Part shown: piece after piece, positions 53,744 through 64,000 of the stretch
How the letters are laid out: the number at the start of each line of letters is the position of its first letter
Position numbering within the stretch: the stretch's first letter is position 1
Source of the DNA: Campylobacter devanensis
GTDB lineage: Bacteria > Campylobacterota > Campylobacteria > Campylobacterales > Campylobacteraceae
Reading direction: 5' to 3'
Length of the DNA: 64,000 bases
NCBI RefSeq assembly: GCF_002139915.1
Contig: NZ_CP018788.1
Span: 1,116,001 to 1,180,000 of the forward strand
The notes under the pieces: model-generated
Databases searched by the model: none
What the model saw: the letters and a program-made list of their open reading frames with translations, nothing else
What the model was told of the DNA's origin: nothing
Program-made: the position numbers and the translations under genes

Positions 53744-56278
53744 ATGGATATTAGAAAAGAGTATTTAGAGTTTTTTAAAAGCAAAGGACACGAAGTAGTT
53801 GCTTCTTCAGCCTTGGTTCCTGATGATGCAACCTTGCTTTTTACAAACGCTGGAATGGTTCCATTTAAGAGTATATTTACTGGGGATGTACCACGCCCTA
53901 ATCCGCCAATTCGTACTAGTTGTCAAACATGCATTAGAGCTGGAGGCAAACACAACGATTTAGATAATGTAGGCTATACAGCCAGACATCATACATTTTT
54001 TGAAATGTTAGGAAATTTTAGCTTTGGTGAATATTTTAAAACTGAAGCAATTGCCTATGCTTGGGAGTTTGTAACTGAAATTTTAAAACTACCAAAAGAT
54101 AGATTATATGTAACTGTACATGAAAACGATGATGAGGCTTATGAAATTTGGCAAAAACATATAGAGAAAGAGAGAATTTATAAATTTGGTGATAAGGATA
54201 ACTTCTGGGCAATGGGAGATACGGGACCTTGTGGGCCATGTAGCGAAATATTTTATGATCAAGGCGCTGAACACTTTAATAGTGATGAAGATTATATGGG
54301 TGGCGATGGTGATAGATTTTTAGAAATTTGGAATCTTGTATTTATGCAGTTTGAAAAAAGTAGCGATGGAACTATGACGCCACTACCAAAACCTAGCATC
54401 GATACTGGAATGGGGCTTGAGAGAGTTACAGCTATTAAAGAGGGTAAATTTAGCAACTATGATAGTTCACTATTTATGCCACTTATCAACGAAGTAGCTA
54501 AGATTGCAAATTTAACCTATGAATATGAAAGTGGTGCAAGCTTTAGAGTTATTAGCGATCATATCAGATCGGTTGTATTTTTGCTAGCTCAAGGCGTAAA
54601 TTTTGATAAAGAAGGTCGTGGATATGTCTTAAGAAGAATTCTAAGACGAGCCCTAAGGCATGGATATCTTCTTGGCATAAAAGAGCCATTTATGTATAGA
54701 CTTGTAGATAAAGTAGTAGAATTAATGGGTGGTCACTATGAATATCTAAACGAGAAAAAAGAGTATGTAAAAGAGCTAATCAAGCTTGAAGAAGAGAGAT
54801 TTTTAGCTACTATTGCTGCTGGATTAGATCTATTTAATGAAGAACTTGCTAAAACTAAAGATATTTTTAGTGGCGAAGTAGCGTTTAAGCTTTATGATAC
54901 TTATGGTTTTCCGCTAGATCTAACTGCAGATATGTTAAGAGAAAAAGGCTTAAGTGTAGATGCTACTAAATTTGATACTTTAATGAGTGAACAAAAAGCA
55001 AGAGCAAAAGCTAGCTGGAAAGGGAGTGGCGATGCGGCTAAGGAGAGTGGGGATTTTAAAGAACTACTTGAAAAATTTGGTAAAAATGAATTTATCGGAT
55101 ATGACAGCCTAAGCTCAACTAGCCGTGTTCTAGCTCTGCTTAATAACGAATTTAAAATCACCAATAAATTAAACACTGGCGAAAGCGGATATATAATGCT
55201 TGATAAAACTCCATTTTATGCTCAAAGCGGTGGACAATGTGGAGATAGTGGCAAAATAAATGATAACAAAGTTTTAGATACTAAAAAATATTTTGAACTA
55301 AATTTAAGCCAAATTCAAGTAAGTTCTACTATTAGCGTAGGTGACGAAGTAGAGTGCAAAGTAAGCCCAAATAGATTAGAAATCCGTCGTCACCACTCAG
55401 CCACACACCTACTTCACGCAGCACTTAGAAGTGTTTTAGGCTCACATATATCTCAAGCTGGAAGTAGCGTAGAGGCTGATAAATTAAGATTTGACTTTAG
55501 TCATCCAAAACCTGTAAGTAGTGATGAGTTAGCCCAAATTGAAAAATTTGTAAATGACCAAATCCAAGCAGGCGCTAAAGCAAAAGTAGAAATAATGGAT
55601 ATAAACTCAGCTAAAAATAGTGGAGCTATAGCACTCTTTGGTGAAAAATATGGCGATGAAGTGCGTGTTTTAACTTTGGGCTGTTCTAAGGAGCTATGTG
55701 GTGGCACTCATGTTGAAAATATCAATGAAATAGGTAGTTTTTTTATTACCAAAGAGAGCGGTGTAAGTGCTGGAGTTAGGCGTATTGAGGCGGTTTGTTC
55801 TCGTGCTGCACTAAACTACGCAAATGAGCTAAGAAACGAGCTTGAAGAGATTAAAGCTAGTTTAAAAGGCGCTAGTCCAATTGCTGCTATTGCTAAGTTA
55901 AAAGATGAGATAAAATCTCTTCAAAATGAGATAAAAAATGCCACTTCATCAGTAGAGCTAAACTCTAAGCTTATAAATGGCATTAATGTAGTTGTTGATG
56001 AATTTAATGGTGATATCAAGGCAAAAATTGATGAAATAAAAAATAAATTTGATAGTGTTGTAATATTTTTAGCTAGCGCCAAAGATGGCAAGGTAATGCT
56101 AGCAGCTGGATCTAAAAATTGCAATATAAAAGCTGGAGAATTAGTAAAAGCAATTGCCCCAATTGTAGGTGGAGGTGGAGGTGGAAGAGATGACTTTGCC
56201 ACTGCTGGAGGCAAAGATATAAACAAAATATCAAATGCCTTAGAAGAAGCTAACAAATTAATTAAGAGTAAACTTTGA
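53744..56278 (+). CDS. alaS: Alanyl-tRNA synthetase
   Basis: 844 residues in the usual order: class II catalytic core ([36 protein letters not shown]), editing domain with the zinc/HxxxH motif [14 protein letters not shown] and the distal [15 protein letters not shown], then coiled coil and C-terminal DHH-like domain with [17 protein letters not shown]. First of an alaS-membrane protein-maf-pbp1A run with overlapping codons. Confidence 0.97.
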   Translation: MDIRKEYLEFFKSKGHEVVASSALVPDDATLLFTNAGMVPFKSIFTGDVPRPNPPIRTSCQTCIRAGGKHNDLDNVGYTARHHTFFEMLGNFSFGEYFKTEAIAYAWEFVTEILKLPKDRLYVTVHENDDEAYEIWQKHIEKERIYKFGDKDNFWAMGDTGPCGPCSEIFYDQGAEHFNSDEDYMGGDGDRFLEIWNLVFMQFEKSSDGTMTPLPKPSIDTGMGLERVTAIKEGKFSNYDSSLFMPLINEVAKIANLTYEYESGASFRVISDHIRSVVFLLAQGVNFDKEGRGYVLRRILRRALRHGYLLGIKEPFMYRLVDKVVELMGGHYEYLNEKKEYVKELIKLEEERFLATIAAGLDLFNEELAKTKDIFSGEVAFKLYDTYGFPLDLTADMLREKGLSVDATKFDTLMSEQKARAKASWKGSGDAAKESGDFKELLEKFGKNEFIGYDSLSSTSRVLALLNNEFKITNKLNTGESGYIMLDKTPFYAQSGGQCGDSGKINDNKVLDTKKYFELNLSQIQVSSTISVGDEVECKVSPNRLEIRRHHSATHLLHAALRSVLGSHISQAGSSVEADKLRFDFSHPKPVSSDELAQIEKFVNDQIQAGAKAKVEIMDINSAKNSGAIALFGEKYGDEVRVLTLGCSKELCGGTHVENINEIGSFFITKESGVSAGVRRIEAVCSRAALNYANELRNELEEIKASLKGASPIAAIAKLKDEIKSLQNEIKNATSSVELNSKLINGINVVVDEFNGDIKAKIDEIKNKFDSVVIFLASAKDGKVMLAAGSKNCNIKAGELVKAIAPIVGGGGGGRDDFATAGGKDINKISNALEEANKLIKSKL

Positions 56279-56772
56279 ACGCTTTAAATAGTTCATTTGC
56301 CAGACTTGACCAGATTGCGCCATTTATGCATATTAGTGTTGCGGCGCTTTTTATTGCTTTACAAATTACGGTAGTAGTTTGTGGTCATTACTGCTTTAAG
56401 GATATTGAGCAAAATCCACATCGCTATAAGCTAATTTTAAAGGAATTTAATAAATTTCTTTTTAGCGCCTTAGCGATAGTGGCATTTTTAGGCTTTGGCG
56501 GAATGTTTATGTCTTATGGAGAACGATTTCCAATTGGCGATCCAATGGTCGAAGCAATTGTTAAAACTAAGCTAGCAATTTTAGCATTTATTGGGGCAAA
56601 TTTAGCATATATTTGGTATAAATTTCGTCAAGCCAAAGAGGCATTTTTAAAAGATGATATGCTTATGAGTCATGAAAATTTAGTTTTGATAATATATTAT
56701 TTTACCCCTTTAAATATCGTTTTATCATTTATTAATATCTATCTTGGTGTTACTTTTAGAGGATTTTTATGA
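56275..56772 (+). CDS. Conserved four-helix membrane protein
   Basis: 165 residues with four hydrophobic segments ([79 protein letters not shown]). TTG start overlapping the alaS stop by 4 bases; overlaps maf by 4 bases. No enzymatic motif. Role unknown. Confidence 0.75.
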   Translation: MNALNSSFARLDQIAPFMHISVAALFIALQITVVVCGHYCFKDIEQNPHRYKLILKEFNKFLFSALAIVAFLGFGGMFMSYGERFPIGDPMVEAIVKTKLAILAFIGANLAYIWYKFRQAKEAFLKDDMLMSHENLVLIIYYFTPLNIVLSFINIYLGVTFRGFL

Positions 56773-57314
56773 TAGTTTTAGCATCTAGCTCAGCTAGTAG
56801 AGCGATGATTTTGCGTGAATATGGTGTTGAGTTTATTCAAGTTAGCCTAGATTATGATGAAGAATTTGACACAAATCTACCACCAGCAAAATATGCTATG
56901 AGTATCGTAAATAACAAAGCCAAACAATTTTTTGATAAATTTAAAAACCAGTATGAGCGTGTTCTTTTTGCTGATAGTAGCGTAGCAGCTTGCGGAAAAA
57001 TTCTTGGTAAGGCAACAGATGAAGCGCACGCTAGATATATGCTAGAGTTGCAAAGCGGAAATTTGACTAGCGTCTATACTGCTATGAAGTTTATTAGCCC
57101 AAATATCTCTATTGATATGCTAAGTATTGCAAGCTATAAATTTGCTAAATTTAATTCATCTCATTTAGATGAATACATAGCTAGTGGATTATGGAAAGAT
57201 AAAGCTGGAGCGATGATGATAGAAGGATTTAATAAAATATATATAGAACAAGAAAGCGGCAACAAACCCACAGCCATGGGGCTAGATATTATAAATTTAA
57301 AGGCATTTTTATGA
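56769..57314 (+). CDS. maf: Maf-family nucleotide pyrophosphatase
   Basis: 181 residues. LASSSASRAMILREYGVEF is the Maf N-terminal loop, and VLFADSSVAACGKILGKATDEAHARYML is the active-site region. Family members hydrolyse dTTP/UTP or modified nucleotides and are linked to division arrest. DSSV replaces the more common DTxV. Overlaps genes on both sides by 4 bases. Confidence 0.87.
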   Translation: MIVLASSSASRAMILREYGVEFIQVSLDYDEEFDTNLPPAKYAMSIVNNKAKQFFDKFKNQYERVLFADSSVAACGKILGKATDEAHARYMLELQSGNLTSVYTAMKFISPNISIDMLSIASYKFAKFNSSHLDEYIASGLWKDKAGAMMIEGFNKIYIEQESGNKPTAMGLDIINLKAFL

Positions 57315-59251
57315 AATATATTTTCAACCTAATTATAATTTTAGCATTAGCTAGCGTGGCTGGAATTATATATTTTTACTCTCAAATTAAGATTGATATA
57401 TCTAAAATTGTAGATTACAATCCAAAATTAACTACTCATATTTATGATAAAAATGGTGATTTAGTAGCCTATATTTTTGATGAAGAAAATAGACAATACG
57501 CTAAATTTAGCGAAATTTCGCCACGCATTATAGAAGCACTCATTGCTATAGAAGATACAGCATTTTTTGAACATGGCGGGATAAATTATGAAGCAATTTT
57601 TAGAGCAGCAATTAAAGATATTCAAGCAATGTCTTTAGTTGAAGGAGCCTCAACCCTAACTCAACAACTAGTCAAAAATATGCTCTTAACACGTGAGAAA
57701 AAATTTACTCGTAAACTAAAAGAGCTAATAATCTCTTACGAAGTTGAGTACACTCTAACTAAAGAACAGATAATTGAGCGATATTTAAACCAGGTATATT
57801 TTGGTCACGGATATTATGGGATTAAGACTGCTGCGCTTGGATATTTTAAAAAAAATCTTGATGAACTAAGCTTAAAAGAGATATCTATGCTAGTGGGTCT
57901 ACCAAAAGCACCTAGTAGCTATGATCCTACAAGACATTTAGATCTATCTCTCTCAAGAGCAAATAATGTACTGCTAAGAATGCACAATATCGGCTGGATA
58001 ACAACCAAAGAGTATCAAGCTGCTATAAAAGAGACGCCAAAAATCTATGATCAAACCCTAACCCAAAACAAAGCTCCATATCTAGTAGATGAGACTATAA
58101 AGCAGCTAACCCCTCTATATCCTGATATACGATATGGTGGATATAAAATCACTTTAAATGCTGATTTAAAAGTACAAGAGATAGCACAAAATGCACTTAA
58201 ATTTGGCTATAACGAAATCCTAAAACGCAATAAAGACGCAAATACCACAGTATTAAATGGCGCAATGATCGTCACCAATCCTACTAATGGAGATATACTA
58301 GCTTTAGTAGGCGGTGTAGATTATGCCAAAAGCAACTTTAACCGTGCTACACAAAGCTCTCGCCAGCCTGGTTCTAGTTTTAAACCATTTATATATCAAA
58401 TTGCTTTAAACCAAGGATTATCCCCACAAAGCAAAATAGCTGATATATCTAGAATTTATGAAGGAGTAAATAAAAATAACAAAGAAGATCAAGACTGGAA
58501 GCCTAAAAACTTTAGTGGCAATTTTAAAGGCTTAATCACTTTAAATGATGCATTAAAACAATCGCGTAATCTTGCTACAATAAATCTTTTAAATTCTATT
58601 GGCCTTGATGTAGTTCAAAGGGATTTAGAGGATTTTGGTTTTAAAGATATTCCTAATAATCTATCAATTGCACTTGGAAGCTTTGGGGTTAGTCTTATGG
58701 ATTATAGCGAACAATACTCGATATTCCCAGGACTTGGTACTAGACATGAGACTAGACTAATTAATTTTGTAGAGAACAAAAATGGTGAGATATTTAAATT
58801 CGAGCCAAAAAGCAGCGAGATTATCAAACCAGAACAAGCATATCTAATGATTAAAATGCTTCAAGATGTTGTAAATAATGGAACTGGTCGCTCAGCAAAA
58901 GTTGATGGAATTGAACTAGCAGGAAAAACCGGAACTACAAATGAGAGCGTAGATGCATGGTTTTGCGGTTTTGGCCCTGAGATTCAAGTATTAATATGGT
59001 ATGGAAATGACAATAACACTCCAATGCGCTATGTAGAAGGTGGCTCTAGAACAGCAGCACCAGTATTTAAGCAGTTTATGCAAGACTTTATCGCTGAATA
59101 TCCACAAACTAAACGCAAGTTTGATATGCCTCCTGGTGTGTATCGTAGAGTTTATAACGGAGTAGATGCATTATATACTACTACTTCTCCGCTACCAAAA
59201 GAACAAAATAATATCCTAGAAAAGCAAGATAGAGAAGGGATAATTTTTTAG
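57311..59251 (+). CDS. pbpA: Penicillin-binding protein 1A (bifunctional transglycosylase/transpeptidase)
   Basis: 646 residues. One N-terminal membrane helix (IFNLIIILALASVAGIIYFYS), glycosyltransferase family 51 domain with IEDTAFFEHGGINYEAIFRA and GASTLTQQLVKN, then the transpeptidase domain with SRQPGSSFKPFIY (SxxK), SRN (KQSRNLATI) and KTGTT. Builds peptidoglycan strands and cross-links. Last gene of the alaS run. Confidence 0.95.
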   Translation: MKYIFNLIIILALASVAGIIYFYSQIKIDISKIVDYNPKLTTHIYDKNGDLVAYIFDEENRQYAKFSEISPRIIEALIAIEDTAFFEHGGINYEAIFRAAIKDIQAMSLVEGASTLTQQLVKNMLLTREKKFTRKLKELIISYEVEYTLTKEQIIERYLNQVYFGHGYYGIKTAALGYFKKNLDELSLKEISMLVGLPKAPSSYDPTRHLDLSLSRANNVLLRMHNIGWITTKEYQAAIKETPKIYDQTLTQNKAPYLVDETIKQLTPLYPDIRYGGYKITLNADLKVQEIAQNALKFGYNEILKRNKDANTTVLNGAMIVTNPTNGDILALVGGVDYAKSNFNRATQSSRQPGSSFKPFIYQIALNQGLSPQSKIADISRIYEGVNKNNKEDQDWKPKNFSGNFKGLITLNDALKQSRNLATINLLNSIGLDVVQRDLEDFGFKDIPNNLSIALGSFGVSLMDYSEQYSIFPGLGTRHETRLINFVENKNGEIFKFEPKSSEIIKPEQAYLMIKMLQDVVNNGTGRSAKVDGIELAGKTGTTNESVDAWFCGFGPEIQVLIWYGNDNNTPMRYVEGGSRTAAPVFKQFMQDFIAEYPQTKRKFDMPPGVYRRVYNGVDALYTTTSPLPKEQNNILEKQDREGIIF

Positions 59252-59372
59252 TTTTTTAGAGTATAAATTTGATAACTTCAAATTTATACTCTAATTATTT
59301 ATAGCATAAGTAATTAAAGCTAATTTTTGTAAAAATTTAAATGATAGTAGTATATTAAGGCAAATTTAAAAA

Positions 59373-59711
59373 TTACTTTTTACTATTTGCTACTTTAAAT
59401 ACTCTTGTATGACTATCTGATTTTGATAAACTTAGTCTTATTATAGAATTTTCTAATGCCTTTAACGAATGAGGTATAAATGCAGGCAATGTAATCATAT
59501 CAAATTCATTCATAACCAAAATCTTTCCACTCATTTCAAATTCAATACCACCACGAAGCACTTGAACTATAATCGCATTTGGAGCCATATGCTCTTTCAT
59601 AACCGCATCTTTAGCCATAGTTATGCGAATTTCCTTGCTAAATTCACTCTCACAAAGCATAGCAGTCTTAACACCATCAAAAATATTAAAATTAAAAATA
59701 ATTTTTTCCAC
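59373..59711 (-). CDS. Cupin-domain protein
   Basis: About 112 residues. Small single-domain cupin: MKEHMAPNAIIVQVLRGGIEFEMSGKI and LPAFIPHSLKALENSIIRLSLSK are the two barrel motifs. An open frame to 59780 exists, but its first 23 codons run through the rplS terminator, so I chose the GTG at 59711; no good ribosome-binding site is visible. Metal ligands are partly present. Ligand unknown. Confidence 0.7.
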   Translation of the reverse strand: MEKIIFNFNIFDGVKTAMLCESEFSKEIRITMAKDAVMKEHMAPNAIIVQVLRGGIEFEMSGKILVMNEFDMITLPAFIPHSLKALENSIIRLSLSKSDSHTRVFKVANSKK

Positions 59712-59753
59712 AGTAAGCCCAAAATAATGATTAAAAATCGAGATAAAGAAGAA

Positions 59754-59770
59754 GCCCCAAAAAAAGGGGC
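59754..59770 (-). terminator. Terminator of the ffh-rplS gene run
   Basis: GCCCC/GGGGC with a 7-nt loop; on the minus strand it is followed by TTCTTCTTT, 17 bases after the rplS stop. Confidence 0.75.
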
Positions 59771-59786
59771 GAAATTGCAATAGAAA

Positions 59787-60143
59787 TTATTTTTTAAGCT
59801 CTTTAATTCTAGCAGCTTTACCACGTCTATCACGTAGATAGAATAGTTTAGAACGTCTTACACGACCTCTACGTAGTACTGTAATACTCTCTAAGCTATC
59901 GCTATAAATAGGGAAAATTCTCTCTACACCAACGCTATTAGCACCGATTTTGCGAATGATGAAAGTCTCACCAGTACCACTACCACGGCGAGCTATACAA
60001 ACGCCTTCAAAGTTTTGAATTCTGCTTTTGTCGCCTTCTTTGATGTGGATAGCAATTCTCAAAGTATCACCAGCACGAAAGTCAGGCACAGACTTAGTCG
60101 CGATTTGAGCATTTTCAAATGCTTCAATATATTTATTTCTCAT
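59787..60143 (-). CDS. rplS: 50S ribosomal protein L19
   Basis: 118 residues. [35 protein letters not shown] and the basic C-terminus [14 protein letters not shown] are characteristic of L19, at the 30S-50S interface. Overlaps trmD by 4 bases (ATGA). Confidence 0.97.
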   Translation of the reverse strand: MRNKYIEAFENAQIATKSVPDFRAGDTLRIAIHIKEGDKSRIQNFEGVCIARRGSGTGETFIIRKIGANSVGVERIFPIYSDSLESITVLRRGRVRRSKLFYLRDRRGKAARIKELKK

Positions 60144-60835
60144 CTTTTTTCCTTAAAGTTTGGCGATTTAAGAGTTTGATACAAATCAGGGCGAAAAAAC
60201 CGAGTTTTGCAAAGCGCCATATGATTTTTTAAAACGTTGATTATACTATGATTACCCTTTAAAAAAGCTGAAGGCACAGGTGAGCCATTAAAAATATTTG
60301 GCTTTGTAAAGCTTGGAGCTTCTAAAATTCCATCTTCAAAACTCTCAATATCTAATGAATTTGCATTACCTAAAACCCCGGCAATATTGCGGCTAATAGC
60401 ATCACAAAGACACATAGCAGCAAGCTCACCACCAGTTAAAATAAAATCCCCTATGCAAAAAACCTCATTTACTCTACTCTCGATAACACGTTCATCTATA
60501 CCCTCGTATCTACCACAAATAAAACTAATATTTTCTAGCTTCGCAAGTCTCTTAGCGTCATTTTGATTAAATTTTTTACCGGCTGGAGTGAGATAAATTA
60601 CATGCGTCTGCCCTATGCGATCAATCGCATCACAAAGTGGTTGCGCACTCATCAAAAGCCCAGCCCCACCACCAACCATATACTCATCAACTTTTTTATG
60701 TTTATTTTGAGTAAAATCTCGTGGGTTTATACAATTGATCTCTATTAGTCCACTTGTCTGAGCTCTACCAAGTATAGAATCGCTAAAATATGGCGTAACT
60801 AAATTTGGAAATAAGGTTATAAAGTTAAATTTCAT
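60140..60835 (-). CDS. trmD: tRNA (guanine-N1)-methyltransferase
   Basis: Methylates G37 next to the anticodon, preventing frameshifts. 231 residues. [23 protein letters not shown] at the N-terminus and the SPOUT knot sequences [34 protein letters not shown] and [13 protein letters not shown]. Follows rimM by 3 bases. Confidence 0.97.
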   Translation of the reverse strand: MKFNFITLFPNLVTPYFSDSILGRAQTSGLIEINCINPRDFTQNKHKKVDEYMVGGGAGLLMSAQPLCDAIDRIGQTHVIYLTPAGKKFNQNDAKRLAKLENISFICGRYEGIDERVIESRVNEVFCIGDFILTGGELAAMCLCDAISRNIAGVLGNANSLDIESFEDGILEAPSFTKPNIFNGSPVPSAFLKGNHSIINVLKNHMALCKTRFFRPDLYQTLKSPNFKEKR

Positions 60836-60838
60836 AAG

Positions 60839-61369
60839 CTAAGAATTAAGCAATATATCCATAGAGTTTTTTACATCTACTCTTTTGCTGTTAATATCAA
60901 TCTTAATAATAAAATTATCTTGATATGGTATATAAAACTGCTTTGTAAGTCCTTTGCTAATAAGTTCTGTGCTAGTCTTAATATCAAATAAAAATCCAGC
61001 CCCAACTTCTAAAATATCGTCAATTTTACCAAGCAAAATCTCGCCCTCATAAACCATAGAATCTATGATGTCAAAATAAAAATACTCATCTTTTTTAAGC
61101 TTACAACTCTTTTTAGTATCTTCTACAGTACGGTATAAAACTCGATTTACAAGCTCTTTTGCTACTTCAATACTCTCAAATCCATCAAATATTACAAGCG
61201 AATTAGAAGGTTCATAGCTCTTAATGGATAAAAGATTACCGAACTTATCATAAAATTTAGCGCCTTTTTTATACTGTTCTATGAAATCACTACGGTTATG
61301 AAGCTTTAAAGCTCCCTTTAATCCTACGGTTTTACCAAGTATGCAAACCTCTACTAAATCACTCTTCAA
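60839..61369 (-). CDS. rimM: 16S rRNA processing protein RimM
   Basis: 176 residues. Helps 30S head assembly around S19. N-terminal barrel VEVCILGKTVGLKGALKLHNRSDF and C-terminal PRC-barrel segment with EYFYFDIIDSMVYE and LFDIKTSTEL. Overlaps the KH-protein gene by 11 bases. Confidence 0.92.
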   Translation of the reverse strand: MKSDLVEVCILGKTVGLKGALKLHNRSDFIEQYKKGAKFYDKFGNLLSIKSYEPSNSLVIFDGFESIEVAKELVNRVLYRTVEDTKKSCKLKKDEYFYFDIIDSMVYEGEILLGKIDDILEVGAGFLFDIKTSTELISKGLTKQFYIPYQDNFIIKIDINSKRVDVKNSMDILLNS

Positions 61370-61604
61370 TAGCTTTTACCGTAATTCTATATGAAGTTGG
61401 ATCTTTGGCTTTATAGCCTATAACTACGGTTTTGATAGCATTTATCATTTTGCCATCTTTACCGATTAATTTTCCAGTATCGACCCTACTAGCATAGATA
61501 ATAATCTCATCGAAGTTCTCACCTAAATTTATCCGCTCTGTGCGGATAATATCAGGTGAATCACTTATAAGTTTAGCATACTCTTTTAAAAAATCTTCAA
61601 CCAT
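61359..61604 (-). CDS. khpA: KH-domain RNA-binding protein
   Basis: 81 residues. KH-fold protein of the KhpA/YlqC group: FDEIIIYASRVDTGKLIGKDGKMINAIKTVV contains the GKxGK(M/T) loop of the KH motif. Between rpsP and rimM as in most bacteria; its ATG overlaps the rpsP stop (TAATG). Confidence 0.88.
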   Translation of the reverse strand: MVEDFLKEYAKLISDSPDIIRTERINLGENFDEIIIYASRVDTGKLIGKDGKMINAIKTVVIGYKAKDPTSYRITVKAIEE

Positions 61605-61831
61605 TATTTTGTAATTTGAGCGACTCTATCGCTTAGTTTAGCGCCAACACTTTTCCAATATGCAAGTCTCTGGGCATCAAATTTAATCACTTCTGGCTCT
61701 ACCATTGGATTGTAATAACCAATACTTTCAATCCAACCACTATCACGTCTTTTTCTACTATCAGTTACTACGATACGATAAAATGGTCTTTTTTTGCGTC
61801 CCATTCTTGTTAATCTAACTACTGTTGCCAT
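61604..61831 (-). CDS. rpsP: 30S ribosomal protein S16
   Basis: 75 residues. [39 protein letters not shown] is the S16 signature. Behind GGAG, 70 bases after ffh in the same direction. Confidence 0.97.
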   Translation of the reverse strand: MATVVRLTRMGRKKRPFYRIVVTDSRKRRDSGWIESIGYYNPMVEPEVIKFDAQRLAYWKSVGAKLSDRVAQITK

Positions 61832-61901
61832 CTTTTTCTCCTAAAATATTTTTTATAAGGCTTAGTTATAGCTAAATTCATAGCCATAAATAAACCCTAA
61901 C

Positions 61902-63248
61902 TTATTTAGGACGGTTAGCGTTTGCCAACATATTTGCAAAGCCTTTCATACTATCTTTATTAGAGAATTTTTTAGCCAACTTTGCAGCACTACTAAACTG
62001 CTTTAAAAATCTATTTACAGTCATTTGATCAAGTCCAGCACCAGCAGCAATTCTACGCTTTCTAGCATTATTTAATAAATCTGGATTCTCTCTTTCTTTT
62101 GGAGTCATTGAGTTTATCATCGCTTTTATATGTTTAATCTGCTCTGAATTATCTAAATCAATATCTTTTAACTGATTTGCCATAGAACTCATACCAGGAA
62201 TCATTCCTAAGATTCCTTTCATGCTTCCAAGCTTTTTAACACTCTCAAGCTGAGCTATAAAATCATTAAAATTAAACTCACCTTTTTTAATCTTTTTATT
62301 GAGCTTTTTGGCCTCTTTTTCATCTATGATTGTAGAAGCTTTCTCAGCTAAAGTCGCCAAATCGCCCTCGCCTAAAATTCTGCCAACGATTCTATCAGGG
62401 ATAAAACTCTCAAGATCGGCCACTTTTTCACCCACACCGACAAATCTCAGCGGAATTCCTACTTGGTGTGCTATACCTATAGCTACACCGCCTTTTGTAT
62501 CGGCATCAAATTTACTTAAAATAACCCCAGTAATGCCAAGAGCCTCATTAAAACTAGTAGCAGTGCGTACGCCATCTTGCCCACTCATCGCATCTGCAAC
62601 ATAAAAAATTTCATCTGGATTTAATACAGATTTTACCTCTTTTAATTCACTCATTAATGCTTCATCTATTGCCAAGCGACCAGCAGTATCAACTAAAAGT
62701 ACATCATAAAAACCATCTTTTGCTTTTTTTAATGCTTCCTTAGCTACATTTACTGGATTATTTTCACCATCAATAGTAAAAAGCTCGATCTCATTTGCGC
62801 TACAAAGCTGTCTAAGCTGTTCTACTGCTGCTAAACGCTGCAAGTCGGCTGCAGCTACTAAAACACGTTTTTTACGTGCTTTTAGGTAGCTTGCTAATTT
62901 TATAGTTGTTGTGGTTTTACCACCACCTTGTAAGCCGGCCATTAACACAACTGTTGGAGGGTTTGAAGCAAACACAAATCCGCTACCTTTATTACCATCA
63001 TTTGGAGCGGTTAAAATATTCGTTAAATTAGTTTTTATACTATCTAAAAACTGCTTTTGGCCTATAGTGCCCTTTTTCATATCAGCTTCTACAAGACTTA
63101 CAAGTTCTTTTGTCACCTTGTGATAAACGTCAGCCTTTAACAGCGACTTTTTCAGCGTCTCAAGCGCATTTTTTAATGCCTTTTCATCATCGACAAATTT
63201 AAGTTTATTTACAGCTGATTTTAGCGATTCGCCAATAAGTTCAAACAC
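61902..63248 (-). CDS. ffh: Signal recognition particle protein Ffh
   Basis: 448 residues. N-domain, GTPase G-domain with MAGLQGGGKTTTTIKLA, DTAGRLAIDEAL and SKFDADTKGG, and a Met-rich M-domain (MKGILGMIPGMSSMANQL) that binds 4.5S RNA and signal peptides. GTG start. Head of the ffh-rpsP-khpA-rimM-trmD-rplS run. Confidence 0.97.
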   Translation of the reverse strand: MFELIGESLKSAVNKLKFVDDEKALKNALETLKKSLLKADVYHKVTKELVSLVEADMKKGTIGQKQFLDSIKTNLTNILTAPNDGNKGSGFVFASNPPTVVLMAGLQGGGKTTTTIKLASYLKARKKRVLVAAADLQRLAAVEQLRQLCSANEIELFTIDGENNPVNVAKEALKKAKDGFYDVLLVDTAGRLAIDEALMSELKEVKSVLNPDEIFYVADAMSGQDGVRTATSFNEALGITGVILSKFDADTKGGVAIGIAHQVGIPLRFVGVGEKVADLESFIPDRIVGRILGEGDLATLAEKASTIIDEKEAKKLNKKIKKGEFNFNDFIAQLESVKKLGSMKGILGMIPGMSSMANQLKDIDLDNSEQIKHIKAMINSMTPKERENPDLLNNARKRRIAAGAGLDQMTVNRFLKQFSSAAKLAKKFSNKDSMKGFANMLANANRPK

Positions 63249-63573
63249 TATATACCTTTTAAATTTGATTAAAATTGCTAATTATACCCTAAATTTCTTT
63301 AACTTTCTTTAATTGCTTAACTATACTTATACCTTTATGACAGATATTTTATGTAATACATAGATGTAAACTAGTACTAAACAAATATGTAAAGCATAAA
63401 ATTAGCTATAAAATATTAAATTAATTTTTTAAAAGTACTTCATTATAGACTACTTTATAAACTTAGCGGTTCTTTAACAGTTATCGCCAAGCAAAAAATA
63501 ATTAATAATTATATCTCTTACTAAGTTTAAAACCTAGATAGAAATTTAATAAAACATACTTTCAAACTAACAA
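63249..63573. other. AT-rich stretch between ffh and msrB
   Basis: 325 bp, very AT-rich. I see no ORF with a ribosome-binding site, no RNA gene and no strong hairpin. Confidence 0.4.
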
Positions 63574-64000
63574 TTATTTTACATAGACTTTATATTCAGA
63601 ATATCCTCTAATATCCATCTGATCATATGGGATAAACTCTAATGAAGCACCATTAATACAATATCTAAGCCCTCCTTTATCAATTGGCCCATCATCAAAT
63701 ACATGACCTAAATGGCTGCCGCTCTGTCTTGATGTGACCTCTATTCGTTCCATTCCATGACTTAAATCCCTATGATAACTAGCTGCATCAGTTGTAATTG
63801 GCTTTGTAAAGCTAGGCCATCCGCACCCAGCATCATACTTATCACTAGAGCTAAAAAGCGGTTTTTTACTTACAATATCTACATATATACCACGCTCATC
63901 AAATTTATCATACTGACTACTATATGGTCGCTCAGTGGCCTTTTCTTGTGTTACTTTAAATGCTAAATCGCTTAACTTTTCTTTTAATTCAGATAGGCTT
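63574..64000 (-). CDS. msrB: Peptide-methionine (R)-S-oxide reductase, 5' end outside window
   Basis: 142 residues visible, frame still open at the window edge. [30 protein letters not shown] and [13 protein letters not shown] (catalytic Cys) are the MsrB core; it reduces methionine-R-sulfoxide. The two CxxC zinc motifs of many MsrB enzymes are absent. The N-terminal [19 protein letters not shown] is about where a stand-alone MsrB begins, but an MsrA-MsrB fusion cannot be ruled out. Confidence 0.93.
   Translation of the reverse strand, partial: SLSELKEKLSDLAFKVTQEKATERPYSSQYDKFDERGIYVDIVSKKPLFSSSDKYDAGCGWPSFTKPITTDAASYHRDLSHGMERIEVTSRQSGSHLGHVFDDGPIDKGGLRYCINGASLEFIPYDQMDIRGYSEYKVYVK

Noticed and set aside
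59712-59780. N-terminal extension of the cupin (MQFRPFFWGFFF...)
   Set aside because: It is a translation of the rplS terminator hairpin and T-tract.
59469-59783. 104-codon plus-strand ORF opposite the cupin gene
   Set aside because: Antisense to a recognisable cupin and runs into the rplS terminator; no family signal.

Overview
The window is an AT-rich, gene-dense chromosomal segment of a Campylobacter-type epsilonproteobacterium. Diagnostic features are the order der-aroK-trpS-serS-TPR protein, the flgI-flgJ-flgM-flgN-flgK order with a sigma54 promoter, a MOMP-type porin, a Mqo-like flavoprotein next to pyk, the ffh-rpsP-KH-rimM-trmD-rplS order, and homopolymeric G/C tracts. The methylcitrate operon and several accessory genes argue for a species other than C. 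jejuni. I cannot name the species from sequence alone.

Layout. 1-3.4 kb: end of pckA, argH, a small secreted helix-hairpin-helix protein. 3.4-4.1 kb: a seven-gene tRNA cluster (Lys-Val-Asp-Lys-Glu-like-Val-Asp) behind a perfect TTGACA-N17-TATAAT promoter. 4.6-11.1 kb: der, shikimate kinase, trpS, serS and a membrane-anchored TPR protein. 11.1-13.2 kb: proA and a TIGR02757-type protein. 13.2-17.2 kb: flagellar flgK, flgN-like, flgM, flgJ and flgI, with sigma54 and sigma28 promoters. 17.2-22.4 kb: a structured GC-rich intergenic element, a Liv-type binding protein, a broken porA fragment, a cytochrome c, the first small-toxin locus, full-length porA and an unknown HTH-like protein. 22.6-28.0 kb: prpE-prpB-prpC-prpD, a propionate/methylcitrate operon. 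28.2-30.0 kb: rpoD. 30.1-35.8 kb: an eight-gene cluster (adenylation enzyme, two carrier proteins, KAS III, SDR, CDP-alcohol phosphotransferase, Cys-cluster protein, GNAT) containing or flanked by G/C tracts of 8-10 bases. 35.9-38.8 kb: accessory DNA with the second small-toxin locus, an AbiEii-type nucleotidyltransferase with an unfamiliar partner, and an overlapping string of tiny membrane proteins. 38.9-40.9 kb: groES-groEL with a CIRCE-like site. 41-64 kb: mostly housekeeping genes (AsmA-like protein, class V aminotransferase, recG, M16-like protein, pyk, mqo, asparaginase, rmuC, alaS, maf, pbp1A, rplS, trmD, rimM, KH protein, rpsP, ffh, msrB).

Most interesting system. Two related, previously unannotated loci (19.62-19.82 kb on + and 35.89-36.08 kb on -) each encode a 20-21-residue hydrophobic peptide ending in VKAY, similar in style to Ibs-type type I toxins. 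Each has a strong Shine-Dalgarno, a 5' leader hairpin, and a perfect TTGACA-N17-TATAAT promoter on the opposite strand inside the toxin codons, pointing back over the ribosome-binding site. In both, the left arm of the leader hairpin is also complementary to the transcript's 3' end. The paired sequences differ between copies but stay complementary, as in hok and AapA mRNAs with 5'-3' long-distance folding. An orphan copy of the promoter and leader start lies upstream of porA.
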